In this document: piece after piece, positions 8,668 to 18,408 of the stretch
Layout of the letters: each line of letters starts with the position of its first letter
Numbering within the stretch: the first letter of the stretch is position 1
From: Streptomyces bikiniensis
GTDB lineage: Bacteria; Actinomycetota; Actinomycetes; Streptomycetales; Streptomycetaceae
Assembly (NCBI GenBank): GCA_000716465.1
Contig: JNWL01000030.1
Coordinates: 1 to 64,000 of the forward strand
Length of the DNA stretch: 64,000 nt
Reading direction: 5' to 3'
Made by a program: the position numbers and the translations under genes
Notes under the pieces: generated by a model
The model's input: only the letters and a program-made list of their open reading frames with translations
What the model was told of the DNA's origin: nothing
Databases searched by the model: none

Positions 8668-10350
8668 TCACAGGTGCGTCGGCTCGAACATCCGCAGCAG
8701 GGCCGGGAGGACGACCACCGAGGGGCCCGGGGTCGCGAGGGACTTCGCGAGGTCGGCGGCCAGGGTGCCGGGGGTGGTGAGGACGCCGGGGACGCCGAAG
8801 GACTCGGCGAGGGCGACGAAGTCCGGGCGGGTCAGCTCGGTGCCGGTGGCCTCGCCGTACGCGTCCGTCATGTACTCGCGCAGGATGCCGTAGCCCCCGT
8901 CGTCCACGATCAGCCACGTCACGTCGAGCCCGTACTGCCTCGCCGTGGCCAGCTCCGCGAGCGAGTACATCGCGCCGCCGTCGCCGGAGACCGCCAGGAC
9001 CGGCCGGGAGGGGTCCGCGACGGCCGCGCCGAGGGCGGCGGGGAAGGCGTAGCCGAGGCCGCCGGCGCCCTGCGCGGAGTGCATGGTGTTCGGGTGCCGG
9101 GCGTCGAAGGCCGACCACGCCCAGTACGCGAGGATCGTCATGTCCCAGAAGCTCGGCGCCCGCGCCGGAAGCGCCTCGCGCACCGCGGCGACGACCCGCT
9201 GCTCCAGGTCGAGGTCCTGCGCGGCGAGCCGGTCCCGGACCCGGCCGAGGACGGCCGCGACCCGCTCGGGGGCGGTCGGGTCGGTGCGCTCCCCGACCGT
9301 CTCCAGGATCGCCTGGAGCGCGAGCCGGGCGTCGGCGTGGATGCCGAGCGCCGGGTGGTTGGACTCCAGCTTCCCCGCGTCCGCCTCGATCTGGATCACC
9401 CGGCCGCGCGGGGCGAAGGTGTGGTAGTTCGAGGACAGCTCGCCGAGCCCCGATCCGACGACGAGGAGGACGTCGGCGTCCTCCAGGAAGTCGGTGGTGT
9501 GCCGGTCCTCCAGCCAGGACTGGAGGGACAGCGGGTGCTTCCAGGGGAAGGCGCCCTTGCCGCCGAAGGTGGTGACCACGGGCGCGTCGATCCGCTCGGC
9601 CAGGGCCCGCAGCTTCCCCGACGCGTCGGAGCGGACGACCCCGCCGCCCGCGACGATCACCGGCCGCTCGGCGTGCGCGAGCAGGTGCGCGGCCACCGCC
9701 GTCAGCTCGGGGCGCGGCACGACGTCCTCGGGGGTGGCGTCCATCGCGGTGACCACCGGCAGCGTCGTCTCCGCCGTGAGCACGTCCTGCGGGATCTCCA
9801 CCCAGACGGGGCCGTGCGGGGCGGTGAGCGCCGACTCCCAGGCGGCGGCGATCGCGGAGGGGATCTGGGAGGGCGTACGGGCCGTGTGGACGGACTTCAC
9901 GACGTCCCGGAAGGAGGCCTGCTGGTCGCGCAGCTCGTGCAGGTAGCCGCGCCGGCCGCCGCCGAGCCCGGCCGCCGGGACCTGGCTGGCGATCGCGACG
10001 ACCGGCGCCGAGGCGGCGGCCGCCTCCTGGAGCGCGGCGAGCGACAGGAGCGCGCCGGGCCCGGTGGAGAGCAGCAGCGGGGCCGCCTCGCCGGTGATCC
10101 GGCCGTACGCGTCGGCGGCGAAGCCCGCGTTGTTCTCGGCCCGCAGGCCGACGTACCGCAGCGGGGAGCGGCGCAGCGCGTCGAACATGCCGAGCGCGTG
10201 CTGCCCGGGGAGCCCGAAGACGGTGGTCGCGCCGAGCCCGGACAGGGTCTCGACGACGAGGTCCCCGCCGGTCCGCCCCGGGGGCGGGTTCAGGGCCGCC
10301 TCGATCTGGGCGGGCGTGGGGCGCAGGACCAGGTCGTGGTCGTGGGTCAT
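8668..10350 (-). CDS. TPP-dependent enzyme, acetolactate-synthase fold; possible 2-ketoarginine decarboxylase
   Basis: 560-aa thiamine-diphosphate enzyme with the three-domain plan of acetolactate synthases and 2-ketoacid decarboxylases. The N-terminal PYR domain has the GLPGQHALGMFDAL stretch and the cofactor-activating Glu in GLRAENNAG. The central domain covers about 205-345. The C-terminal PP domain has the TPP/Mg2+ motif beginning GDGGAMYSLAEL and ending NxG-like in DDGGYG. No ACT subunit or other isoleucine-valine genes are nearby, so classical acetolactate synthase is unlikely. It follows the ureohydrolase gene by 105 bp on the same strand. The pair resembles the AruI (TPP-dependent 2-ketoarginine decarboxylase, similar length) plus guanidinobutyrase combination of the Pseudomonas arginine transaminase route. 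That assignment is inference from context. Confidence 0.8.
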   Translation of the reverse strand: MTHDHDLVLRPTPAQIEAALNPPPGRTGGDLVVETLSGLGATTVFGLPGQHALGMFDALRRSPLRYVGLRAENNAGFAADAYGRITGEAAPLLLSTGPGALLSLAALQEAAAASAPVVAIASQVPAAGLGGGRRGYLHELRDQQASFRDVVKSVHTARTPSQIPSAIAAAWESALTAPHGPVWVEIPQDVLTAETTLPVVTAMDATPEDVVPRPELTAVAAHLLAHAERPVIVAGGGVVRSDASGKLRALAERIDAPVVTTFGGKGAFPWKHPLSLQSWLEDRHTTDFLEDADVLLVVGSGLGELSSNYHTFAPRGRVIQIEADAGKLESNHPALGIHADARLALQAILETVGERTDPTAPERVAAVLGRVRDRLAAQDLDLEQRVVAAVREALPARAPSFWDMTILAYWAWSAFDARHPNTMHSAQGAGGLGYAFPAALGAAVADPSRPVLAVSGDGGAMYSLAELATARQYGLDVTWLIVDDGGYGILREYMTDAYGEATGTELTRPDFVALAESFGVPGVLTTPGTLAADLAKSLATPGPSVVVLPALLRMFEPTHL

Positions 10351-10455
10351 GGCGGGTCCCTCGGGGCGGTGGCGGGTCGGGTCGGGTGCGGCCGGGGGCG
10401 GCCGCGCCCGACGGTCACCAGTGTCGCGCGGAGCGGGAGGTCCCCGCCCCGCCGG

Positions 10456-11430
10456 CTACTTCGCCGCGCGGCCGGCCGCGATCTGGCGGGACATGATCGT
10501 CGTCAGCTCGTACGCCGTGTGGGAGGCGGCGACGGCGGTGATCTCGGCGTGGTCGTAGGCCGGGGCGACCTCGACGACGTCGGCGGAGACCAGGTTGCAG
10601 GAGGACAGGCCCCGCAGGATCTCCAGGAGCTCGCGGGAGGTCATGCCGCCCGCCTCGGGGGTGCCGGTGCCGGGCGCGTGGGCCGGGTCGAGGCAGTCGA
10701 TGTCGATGGAGATGTACAGCGGGCGGTTGCCGATGCGCTGGCGCAGCTGGTCGGCGACCTCGTCGGCGCCGCGCCGGTAGACGTCGGCGGAGGTGACGAT
10801 GCCGAAGCCCATCTTCTCGTCGTCGGTCAGGTCCTGCTTGCCGTACAGCGGGCCGCGGGTGCCGACGTGCGACAGCGCCTCGGTGTCGAGGATGCCCTCC
10901 TCGACGGCCCGGCGGAACGGGGTGCCGTGGGTGTACTCGGCGCCGAAGTACGTGTCCCAGGTGTCGAGGTGCGCGTCGAAGTGGAGCAGGGCGACCGGGC
11001 CGTGCTTCTTGGCGACCGAGCGGAGCAGCGGCAGCGCGATGGTGTGGTCGCCGCCGAGGGTCATCATGCGGGCGCCGGTGCCGAGGAGCTCGTCGGCGGC
11101 GGCCTCGACGGTCTCGACGGCCTCGTTGATGTTAAACGGGTTGGCGGCGATGTCACCGGCGTCCGCGACCTGCGCGAGGGCGAACGGGGAGGCGTCCTGC
11201 GCCGGGTTGTAGGGGCGGAGCAGGCGGGAGGCCTCGCGGATGGCGTTGCCGCCGAAGCGGGCGCCGGGCCGGTAGGAGACGCCGCTGTCGAAGGGGACGC
11301 CGACCACGGCGACGTCGGCGGTGCCGACCTCGTCGAGCCGCGGCAGCCGGGCGAACGTCGCGGGACCGGCGTACCGCGGGACGCGGGACGAGTCGATCGG
11401 GCCGCGGAAGGCGTTCTGGTCGCTGCTCAT
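10456..11430 (-). CDS. Agmatinase/guanidinobutyrase-family ureohydrolase
   Basis: Mn2+-dependent ureohydrolase (arginase superfamily) that releases urea from a guanidino compound. The binuclear manganese ligands are visible in [13 protein letters not shown] and [16 protein letters not shown], with normal spacing in a 324-aa protein. Agmatinase is the usual label, but 4-guanidinobutyrate is an equally good substrate given the TPP-dependent decarboxylase-like gene 105 bp downstream. The start MSSDQNAF at 11430 has AGGAGG eight bases upstream; the open frame extends far upstream but only antisense to the PucR gene. It is divergent from the PucR regulator, a 127-bp gap holding both promoters, so PucR control is likely. 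Confidence 0.9.
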   Translation of the reverse strand: MSSDQNAFRGPIDSSRVPRYAGPATFARLPRLDEVGTADVAVVGVPFDSGVSYRPGARFGGNAIREASRLLRPYNPAQDASPFALAQVADAGDIAANPFNINEAVETVEAAADELLGTGARMMTLGGDHTIALPLLRSVAKKHGPVALLHFDAHLDTWDTYFGAEYTHGTPFRRAVEEGILDTEALSHVGTRGPLYGKQDLTDDEKMGFGIVTSADVYRRGADEVADQLRQRIGNRPLYISIDIDCLDPAHAPGTGTPEAGGMTSRELLEILRGLSSCNLVSADVVEVAPAYDHAEITAVAASHTAYELTTIMSRQIAAGRAAK

Positions 11431-11557
11431 GGTCGGGTCCTCCTGCAAGGTGGGGTGGGGCTCCGGCGCGCCGGACACCACGACGGTAAACGCCGGAAAA
11501 GCACCACAGAAGTGTACGTTCCCTCCACTCCACGAGCCGATGATGTACGAAGGGTCC

Positions 11558-13102
11558 ATGACGACGAGCCCCGCGCCCCCCGCCTCCACTCCCCCGGCCC
11601 CGCCGGTCCCGCTCGCCGCGCTGCTGGCCCGCCGGGACCTGGGGCTGCGGCTGCTCGCCGGGCCCGGGGACGTGCCGCTGCACTGGGTGCACACCTCGGA
11701 GATGGCCGACCCGTACCCGTACCTGCTCGGCGGGGAACTCCTGATGACGGCGGGCGTGCAGCTCACCGACCCGGCGCGGTACGTGGAGCGGGTGGTGGAG
11801 GCGGGGGCGGCGGCGCTCGCGTTCGGGGTGACGCCGGTGTACGACACGGTCCCGGCGGAGCTGGTCGAGGCCTGCGCGCGCCGGGGGCTCCCGCTCCTCG
11901 AAGTGCCGCCGCGGACCCCGTTCACGGCGGTGGCGCGGGCGGTGTGGCGGCTGATGGCGGAGGCCCGGCTGCACGAGCTGCGCCGGGTGACGGAGGCCCA
12001 GCAGTCCCTGGCGACGGCGGCGGCGCGGCCGGCCCCGGTCCCGGCGGTCCTCGGCGCGCTCGCCGCCCGGCTCGGCGGCCGGGCGGTCCTCCTCGCCCCG
12101 GACGGCACGGAGTCGGCGGCGGCCGGCCGGGAGGTCCCGCCGGAGGCGTCCCGGGCGCTGCGGGAACTGGCGGGGGTCCTGGGCCCGCGCCCCGGCGCCC
12201 CGGCGTCGGCGAGCGGGGAGAGCGGGGACCTGCGCCTGGCGGCGTACGCCCTGGGGAGCGGCGACGGACCGGCCCTGGGGGTGGCGACGGACCGGCGGGA
12301 CCCCGGCGACCACACGATCGCGGGCGTCGCGGTGGTCCTGCTCTCCCTCCTGACGGCCCCGCACCGGGGCGCGGACGCGGCGGTACGGGACGGGGCCCTG
12401 GTCCGGCTGCTCCTGGGCGCCTCCCCGGCGGAGGCGGCGGCGGCCCTGGACCCGGGCCCGTGGACGGTGGTCCACGCGCGGGGCGGCGACGGCACCCCGT
12501 TCGCGACGGCGGACCTGGCGGCGTCGCTGGGAACGGCGCTGGTGGAGCCGGAACCGTCCCCGGCCCCGGGGAAGGCCCTCGGAAAGGCCCTCAAAGAAGC
12601 CCTTGGGGAAGGCCTCGGGGAAGCCCTTGGGGAGGCAGGAGCGGCCCGTGTCTCCGGGGCGGCCCCCGCCTCCGTACGACTCCTTCTGCCCGCTTCTTCC
12701 CCCGTCACCGCGCGACCCGGCTGGTTCCTCGGCGTCTCCGCCCCGGCCGGGGCCGGGGACCTCCCCGCCGCCGACCGGCAGGCGGCCCGGGCGCTGCGCC
12801 GCGCGGAGGCGACCCGGTCGGCGCTCGTGCGCCACCGCCCGGGCGGCCTCGCGTCCCTCGTGGACCCGGACGAGGCCGCCGCCCACGCCCGGGCCCTCCT
12901 CGCCCCCCTGAACGAACCGCTCAGGGAGACCCTGCGCGCCTGGCTCTCCCTGCACGGCAGTTGGGACCGGACGGCGGTGGCCCTGGACGTCCACCGCAAC
13001 ACCGTCCGCCAGCGCATCACCCGCTGCGCGACCCTCCTGGACCGGGACCTGGACGACCCGGACGTACGGATGGAGCTGTGGTTCGCGCTGCGTGCCCCGT
13101 GA
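11558..13102 (+). CDS. PucR-family transcriptional regulator
   Basis: PucR/CdaR-type activator of 514 aa. The N-terminal PucR domain (about 15-140, including [20 protein letters not shown]) probably senses a ligand, and the C-terminal HTH_30 domain (about 450-510, [18 protein letters not shown]) binds DNA. The divergent agmatinase-decarboxylase genes are the likely targets. ATG at 11558 is preceded by GAAGGG; a less favoured ATG is 15 bases upstream. The central region contains an unusual low-complexity stretch of repeated (K/E)ALG units (bases 12569-12642), which looks like a microrepeat expansion between domains rather than conserved fold. Confidence 0.87.
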   Translation: MTTSPAPPASTPPAPPVPLAALLARRDLGLRLLAGPGDVPLHWVHTSEMADPYPYLLGGELLMTAGVQLTDPARYVERVVEAGAAALAFGVTPVYDTVPAELVEACARRGLPLLEVPPRTPFTAVARAVWRLMAEARLHELRRVTEAQQSLATAAARPAPVPAVLGALAARLGGRAVLLAPDGTESAAAGREVPPEASRALRELAGVLGPRPGAPASASGESGDLRLAAYALGSGDGPALGVATDRRDPGDHTIAGVAVVLLSLLTAPHRGADAAVRDGALVRLLLGASPAEAAAALDPGPWTVVHARGGDGTPFATADLAASLGTALVEPEPSPAPGKALGKALKEALGEGLGEALGEAGAARVSGAAPASVRLLLPASSPVTARPGWFLGVSAPAGAGDLPAADRQAARALRRAEATRSALVRHRPGGLASLVDPDEAAAHARALLAPLNEPLRETLRAWLSLHGSWDRTAVALDVHRNTVRQRITRCATLLDRDLDDPDVRMELWFALRAP

Positions 13103-13126
13103 CCCGACCCGGCACACGGTCTCCGG

Positions 13127-13912
13127 TCACGCGATGTCGCCCATCCACATGCGCCGCCCGAGTTCGTCCAGCTCGGCCCGCCTCTCCTCGTACTCGGGCA
13201 GGGCCCGTCCGAGGAGACGCCAGAAGTCCGGCCCGTGTCCGGCCACCCGCACATGGGCGAGCTCGTGGGCGATCACGTAGTCGACGAGGTGCATGGGCAG
13301 CTGGAACAGCGGCCACCCCAGACGCATGCGACCGACTCCGTCCTCGCCTCCCGGCGGAAGGTAGCTGCCCCAGCGGCCACCGAGGTCCGCCACGTCCAGC
13401 ATCGGCTCGGCGACCCCCATCCGCGCCGCCCACGGCTGGATGCGACCACCGGCCCACTCGCGGCCGACACGGCGGTACCAGCGGACGAGCGCCGACCGGC
13501 CTCGGGCCGGGTCGCCGGCCTGCGCGGCACTGAGGACCAGGCGGCCGGCGACGAGACGCACGGTGCCGTCGTCCGGCCGGTCGGCGTCGACGGTCAGCCG
13601 GTAGGTGCGTCCCAGATACCGGAAAACCTCCCCCTCGGCGAGCCGCTTGGACGGGGTCAACGGGCGCGTGCGCTCGCGCAGCGCCTGCTTGCCCACCAGC
13701 CAGGACCGGTGCGCCCGGACGAAGTCCGCCGCGTCGGCCGCGGGACGCCCTTGCGGTGCGTGCAGGGTGACCCCGGCGTCCAGCTCCACGGTGAGCGCGA
13801 AACGCTTGCGCCGGGGACTGACGCGTACGGCCAGCACCAGACCGTCGACGGCGAGCCGGTCGCCCTCGGCGAGGGCGACCGGTGAGGCGGAGTCGACGGT
13901 CAAGGCGGTCAC
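13127..13912 (-). CDS. YgjP/M48-like zinc metallopeptidase linked to HsdR
   Basis: 261-aa protein of the YgjP/WLM-type metallopeptidase family (DUF45; often labelled M48). The zinc site is [16 protein letters not shown], an HExxH motif with the third ligand in the following GHG. The upstream part ([20 protein letters not shown], then RWYRR and WGS near the middle) matches the family's N-terminal region. The function is uncharacterised, but the family is often found next to type I restriction genes. Here the GTG start at 13912 lies six bases from the hsdR stop (TAG at 13918-13920), so the two are probably co-transcribed. No separate Shine-Dalgarno is clear; GGGGAG in the end of hsdR may serve by coupling. 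Confidence 0.8.
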   Translation of the reverse strand: MTALTVDSASPVALAEGDRLAVDGLVLAVRVSPRRKRFALTVELDAGVTLHAPQGRPAADAADFVRAHRSWLVGKQALRERTRPLTPSKRLAEGEVFRYLGRTYRLTVDADRPDDGTVRLVAGRLVLSAAQAGDPARGRSALVRWYRRVGREWAGGRIQPWAARMGVAEPMLDVADLGGRWGSYLPPGGEDGVGRMRLGWPLFQLPMHLVDYVIAHELAHVRVAGHGPDFWRLLGRALPEYEERRAELDELGRRMWMGDIA

Positions 13913-13917
13913 TCCGC

Positions 13918-16900
13918 CTATTCTCCCCTCAGCCTCGCCCGGAACGACTCCTGGTTGGCGTTGGCGTGCGCCGCGAGCCCCTGCGCGAGCGCGTTGAACG
14001 GATCCCATCCCGAACCGCCCGGCAGCATCCCGTGGTCGAGAAGCGCGGTCTCGATCTCACCGGCGAGAAGGGTGATGTCCTGGTCCTGCCCCTGGTAGGA
14101 CTTCTTGCCCATGGTCCGGGCCGCCGTCTCGCACACCGCTCGGGCTGCGTCCCGCAGGTCCGCCACCTTGCTCGTGTCGATGTCCGGGTTCTCCACCGCG
14201 TCCCTGTCCAGAAGGCGGTACACCACCTGCTCCAGCCGGGTGAGTCCCGCCAGCCTCGGATCCTCCTCGGCTTCCCGGCGCACCTGCTCGAAGAGCGGCC
14301 CGAACTCCTGGATCTGGTCCTCGAACCGGCCGGGCATCTCGCGCAGGATCTCCTCCAGCCGCTGCGAGAGCCTCACGTACTTCTCCGGGTCCTCCCGCTT
14401 CACCCGCTCCTCCAGGTGGAAGCGCAGGGCATGGCCCATCTCGGCCGCCGCCTCGCGCGCGGGCATGGCGCGCACCCGCTCGTCGAACAGCGGCGACGCC
14501 AGCGACACGGGGGCGATCACCTGGTCGATCTCCGGGCCTTCCAGGTGCTCGGCGACCAGCGCGCGCACCTTGCGCCCGTACCTGCGCATCGTGAAGGCGC
14601 CGCCCGCCGCGTCGCGATGGAGGGTACGGATCCGCTTCTGCAACAGCCCCCAGCGGCGGGCCTCGCCCACGTAGTCCAGGCCGCGCTCGTGCGGGAGGAC
14701 CCGCTCCAGCGTGGCGAGGAACTCGTGCAGGACCTGGTCGAAGTCCTGGCGGACGGTCTCGTCGTCGAAGGCCAGGGCGGCGGACCGCACGGCGGCGAAG
14801 TCGACGAGGTCGGCGTCGATGACGCCGGCGTGGTCGCGGAGGTACCGGCGCACCTTCTCCGCCGCCGGTTCCAGGGCTTCGACCTCCACGGACATGCTGC
14901 GCATCGTGTCGGCGACGTCGGCCGCCTTGTAGTCGGCGAGTGCCTCGGTCAGGTGCTCGAAGACCCCGTAGTAGTCGACGACGTACCCGATCTCCTTGCC
15001 CCGCATGGGCCGGTTCACCCGGGCCACGGCCTGGAGCAGTTCGGCGTCCCGGATCGGCCGGTCCAGGTAGAGCGCCTGCTCGCGCGGGGCGTCGAAGCCC
15101 GTGAGGAGCATGGACTTGACGATCAGGAAGGCGATGGGGCTCTCGGGGTGCACGGGGTCGGGCTCGACGGCCGGCTTCCCGGCCCTGTCCGTGTTCTCCT
15201 GCGACCAAGGGTTGCCGCCGGTCTCCACCGGGCCCTGGCTCTCGTCCGCCGGCGCGTGGAAGGGCGTGGTGACGACCCAGTCGGGTTCCGGCGGCAGCAC
15301 GGGGAAGGCCTTGTGGAACCGCTCGATGTACGCGGCCTGGCGCACCGAGTCCGTCCAGTGCAGCCACTCGCGCCGCTTGCGCTCGTCGCCGGGCGAGACG
15401 ACCGGCACGAAGTCGATCCGCCGCAGCAGCGAACGGAACGGATACGCCTGGAAGAGGTACCGGGTCCGCCGGTCCATCTCCTCGATCGGCGTCCCGGCGA
15501 ACGTCTCCGGACGGAACTCGGCCAGCTCCGCCAGCAGGGCGTCCCGCGCCGCCCGTAGCGCGTGGTGGTACTCGACGGCCGCCTTCCGGCTCACCGCCGC
15601 GACCTGCGCCTTGAAGCCGCCGCCCGACAGCACCGTGGTCACCCAGTGCTCCAGCATGTCCTCGGCCTTGGCGCGGATCATCGGCGTCGACTCGGCGACG
15701 TCCCTCTCCGTGGGCCAACGGTTGAGGAGCTCGCGCCGCTCCTCCTCGCTGCGGTCCTTGACGAGGTCCTCGAAGCGCCGGTCCAGGCCGTCCTGGTCGA
15801 GAACCGTGCCCTCGCCGGTGCGGCCCTCGTAGCGGATGCGGACGACCACGCCGTCGTGCTCGGCGTCCGCCATGCGGTATTCGTCCAGGAACCCCCGGTC
15901 GGGGCCGCCGCTGAAGATCCGACGGGTGTCCTCGGCCTTGCCGGTCATGATGGGGGTGCCGGTGAAACCGATCTTCGCCGCGTTGGGGATCGCCTTGCGC
16001 AGGGCGGCGTGGAGCAGGCTGGTGTGGGACCGGTGCGCCTCGTCGACGAGGACGAGGATGTCGGGCGAGGTGTTGCACTCGGGGAAGTTCGGCACCGGCG
16101 GCAGCTTCGCCGCGCGCCGCTCCCGCCGTGCCTTCTCCGCCTCGGCGTACTCGGCGGCGAAGTCCCGTTCGTCGCCGTCCTCCTCCGCCTCGGCGGCGAA
16201 GGTGAAGCCGCCGGCCCCGTACTTCTGGATCATCGCGAACACGACGCGCCGGCCGCCGTCCCGCAGCAACCCCTCCATCTGGGCCGCGTTCCTGGCGGTC
16301 TCCACCTCGGACTCGCTCAGCCGCAGCGTGGCGGCGAGCTGTTCCTGCAACTGCGTCCGGTCGGTGACGACGACCACCATGAACTCGCTGAGCCGGTGGT
16401 GCAGGTGCATCCGGCGCACGAGGAACGTCATGGTGAGGCTCTTACCGGAGCCCTGGGTGTGCCAGATGAGGCCCCCGCGCTCGTCGTCGGGCACCGGCCC
16501 GCCGCGCGCCTTGCCCGTGAGCAGCTTGCGGACCGCCTTCTCGGCGGCCCGGTACTGCTGGTGCCGGGCGACGGCCTTGACCGTGCGGGCGCCGCCCGCC
16601 TCGGTCGGGACGGTCATCGGGATGACGTAGTGCCGGACGATCCTGAGCAGCGCCGCCGGGCGCAGGACGACGCCCACCAGCTTGTGGCGCTCGTTGAGCT
16701 GGTCGACGCCGTCGGGAAGCTCGGCGATGAGCGCGGCCGGGTCCTCCGGCTCGACGCTCCGCCACGGGTGGAAGTGCTCCGGGGTGGAGGTGATCGTGCC
16801 GAGGTAGGCGGTCTCCGCCGTCGCGGCCACGAGCAGCTGCACCGTACGGAAGAGTTCAGGGACCCCCGCGGGCAGCAGCCCGGCGGGGTCCCGCTCGTCG

Positions 16901-17472
16901 TCGGGGAGGGGCGATCCGGCGTAGCGCCGCAGATCGAGGACCGCGCTGCGGATCGGGTCGGCGAGGTCGGGGCTCTTGCACTCGACGGCGACGAGCGGGA
17001 TGCCGTTCACGAAGAGGACGACGTCGAGGACCGAGACGTCACCGGACCGGTTCCGTACGCGGAGCTGGTCGACGACGGTGAACTCGTTCCGGTCAGCGCG
17101 CTCCTCGTGCCACTCGACGTACTGGACGGTGGCGGACGGTCCGCCGTGCGCGGAGGACGGTCCGGGGAGCAGTAGACCGCTGAGGAGAAGGTCGGTGGCG
17201 GCGAAGTTGGCCTTGTCGACACCCTGGCCGAGGGAGACCGCGGCGAGTTCGGAGATCGACCGCCTGATGTCTGTCAGGTCCATCCACGGCCGGTCGTCGT
17301 CAGCGCGGACGTTGATGCGGCGCAGCGCCTCGGTGAGCTGGTCCCCGAGGAACGGCGCGTCGACGTCGAGCGTGCCGACGTCCTTGCCGGGGAGGTGCGT
17401 CCAGCCCATCGCCCGCAGCTGCGCGACGGTCGGCCGCTCCACCTCGTCCCGCTCGGACTGCATCGTCGCCAT
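13918..17472 (-). CDS. hsdR: Type I restriction enzyme R subunit (HsdR)
   Basis: 1184-aa motor and nuclease subunit of a type I restriction-modification complex, which translocates and cuts unmethylated foreign DNA. The N-terminal PD-(D/E)xK nuclease is present: Asp in VLDVVLFVNG and Glu164-x-Lys166 in VAVECKSP. The SF2 motor has Walker A TQGSGKS (Lys344), motif II VDEAHRS, motif III FTGTP, and motif V/VI regions LLTGFDAP and QAVARVNR. The C-terminal helical domain (about 850-1184) should contact HsdM. ATG at 17472 has almost no spacer to its GGGGGA; the ATG three codons on (17463) has a nine-base spacer and may be the real start. It is separated from hsdMS by two small genes and a divergent regulator pair, an atypical arrangement. 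Confidence 0.95.
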   Translation of the reverse strand: MATMQSERDEVERPTVAQLRAMGWTHLPGKDVGTLDVDAPFLGDQLTEALRRINVRADDDRPWMDLTDIRRSISELAAVSLGQGVDKANFAATDLLLSGLLLPGPSSAHGGPSATVQYVEWHEERADRNEFTVVDQLRVRNRSGDVSVLDVVLFVNGIPLVAVECKSPDLADPIRSAVLDLRRYAGSPLPDDERDPAGLLPAGVPELFRTVQLLVAATAETAYLGTITSTPEHFHPWRSVEPEDPAALIAELPDGVDQLNERHKLVGVVLRPAALLRIVRHYVIPMTVPTEAGGARTVKAVARHQQYRAAEKAVRKLLTGKARGGPVPDDERGGLIWHTQGSGKSLTMTFLVRRMHLHHRLSEFMVVVVTDRTQLQEQLAATLRLSESEVETARNAAQMEGLLRDGGRRVVFAMIQKYGAGGFTFAAEAEEDGDERDFAAEYAEAEKARRERRAAKLPPVPNFPECNTSPDILVLVDEAHRSHTSLLHAALRKAIPNAAKIGFTGTPIMTGKAEDTRRIFSGGPDRGFLDEYRMADAEHDGVVVRIRYEGRTGEGTVLDQDGLDRRFEDLVKDRSEEERRELLNRWPTERDVAESTPMIRAKAEDMLEHWVTTVLSGGGFKAQVAAVSRKAAVEYHHALRAARDALLAELAEFRPETFAGTPIEEMDRRTRYLFQAYPFRSLLRRIDFVPVVSPGDERKRREWLHWTDSVRQAAYIERFHKAFPVLPPEPDWVVTTPFHAPADESQGPVETGGNPWSQENTDRAGKPAVEPDPVHPESPIAFLIVKSMLLTGFDAPREQALYLDRPIRDAELLQAVARVNRPMRGKEIGYVVDYYGVFEHLTEALADYKAADVADTMRSMSVEVEALEPAAEKVRRYLRDHAGVIDADLVDFAAVRSAALAFDDETVRQDFDQVLHEFLATLERVLPHERGLDYVGEARRWGLLQKRIRTLHRDAAGGAFTMRRYGRKVRALVAEHLEGPEIDQVIAPVSLASPLFDERVRAMPAREAAAEMGHALRFHLEERVKREDPEKYVRLSQRLEEILREMPGRFEDQIQEFGPLFEQVRREAEEDPRLAGLTRLEQVVYRLLDRDAVENPDIDTSKVADLRDAARAVCETAARTMGKKSYQGQDQDITLLAGEIETALLDHGMLPGGSGWDPFNALAQGLAAHANANQESFRARLRGE

Positions 17473-17572
17473 TCCCCCACGCCTCTCGCCCGCCTATCAC
17501 ACCCGTGCAGGCGATCCATTCTGCGTGACGGGCTGGGGACGGGCGAGAGTTCAGGTCACCGGGCGGTCCCGA

Positions 17573-17887
17573 CTATTCGGGATGATCGGCGCGAACCGCT
17601 TCCCCGACCAGACGGGCTCCCCGGCTCCGGGCGACGCGGTGGACCTCGCGCAGGGACTCCGACAGACGGGCGACGACGTAGCGGAGCTGCTCGGGCGTCG
17701 CCGACCGGTCGCTCAGCAGGTCCTCGACGTGCCCGAGGAGGTCGGCGGCCATGCCGAGCTGCACGCTCTCGATGTTGTCGGCGACACGGGAGACGTACCC
17801 CTCGCCGTCACCGAGGAGATAACAGGGCTTCCCCTCGTCACCGGTCCAGGGGAGCAGCCGGGCGGCCTGCGCGGTGTGCCGGATCAT
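17573..17887 (-). CDS. Conserved small protein, unknown function
   Basis: 104-aa protein starting MIRHTAQAARLLPWTG; I do not recognise a named family. The N-terminal third (LPWTGDEGKPCYLLGDGEG) looks like a compact beta segment. The rest is a predicted helical bundle rich in charged heptads (ESVQLGMAADLLGHVEDLL, SATPEQLRYVVARLSESL). Its ATG overlaps the stop of the 107-aa gene as ATGA, so the two are one translationally coupled unit. The pair is divergent from the XRE-DUF397 pair at 18409. Similar small proteins occur beside such regulators in Streptomyces, in my recollection, but no function is assigned. Confidence 0.65.
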   Translation of the reverse strand: MIRHTAQAARLLPWTGDEGKPCYLLGDGEGYVSRVADNIESVQLGMAADLLGHVEDLLSDRSATPEQLRYVVARLSESLREVHRVARSRGARLVGEAVRADHPE

Positions 17888-18207
17888 GCCGCGACCTCCC
17901 TTCCGTGGATGACACGGGGGCCGAGGTCGATGCCGTGCACGGCGAACCAGAGCGCCCGGCGTCGGCCTCGCTGCCGCCGGGCCTCGGCCTCGGCCTGGCG
18001 GCGCTCGTGGGCGAGGAAGTAGGGCCGGACGAGGGGGCTGTCCTCTCCCCGGAGATACGACTCGGGGATGGGAACGGGCCTGGGTCCGGATTCAGGCAGG
18101 GGGCGTACGGGGAGGGTGTGGGCGCGCGGCGGGCGGCGGCGTCCGGGTGGCGGAGGCCACAGGAGCCGCAGCAGCGGGTCGAGCATCCGGGCGATAGCGT
18201 GCAACAC
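17884..18207 (-). CDS. Conserved small Arg/Pro-rich protein, unknown function
   Basis: 107-aa protein of unknown function. The GTG start (VLHAIARMLDPLLRLLWPPPPG) was chosen because GGAG lies eight bases upstream; an ATG eight codons further in is an alternative. A hydrophobic amphipathic N-terminal helix is followed by a proline/arginine-rich linker. The C-terminal block has YFLAHERRQAEAEARRQRG and ends ALWFAVHGIDLGPRVIHGR; this block looks conserved-protein-like rather than random. The stop overlaps the next gene's start (ATGA). It starts about 200 bp from the divergent XRE regulator and could be one of that regulator's targets. Confidence 0.55.
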   Translation of the reverse strand: MLHAIARMLDPLLRLLWPPPPGRRRPPRAHTLPVRPLPESGPRPVPIPESYLRGEDSPLVRPYFLAHERRQAEAEARRQRGRRRALWFAVHGIDLGPRVIHGREVAA

Positions 18208-18332
18208 GTCGTCAACTCCGATGTAGTTGAGGGCCACGCCCCCGGACCGTTCGCGTCGGTCGCGGGGGTCTCGCGCGTGCGGCTCCGCCGGGCTCGTCCG
18301 CCCGCCGGAACTGCACTCTGTAGCGATTCCCT

Positions 18333-18345
18333 CACAGCGTGAGAC
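18333..18345. promoter_or_regulatory. Inverted repeat CTCACAGCGTGAG in divergent promoter region
   Basis: Five-base arms (CTCAC/GTGAG) around AGC, 63 bp upstream of the XRE gene start and 125 bp from the divergent small-gene pair. A second inverted repeat, GTGAC-N9-GTCAC, spans 18377-18395. XRE/DUF5753 regulators commonly control their own divergent promoter, so these are candidate operators. The rest of the 201-bp gap (18208-18408) shows nothing else I can name. Confidence 0.35.
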
Positions 18346-18408
18346 CGGCATGGCTACCCTGAACAGGGGGTTCGGCGTGACGCCGTTTTTGTCACAAGGG
18401 AGTTGACG

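Noticed and set aside
8668..10350. Acetolactate synthase for branched-chain amino-acid synthesis
   Set aside because: No ilvN or ilvC neighbour, and the context is guanidino-compound catabolism; the fold assignment stands but the named function does not.
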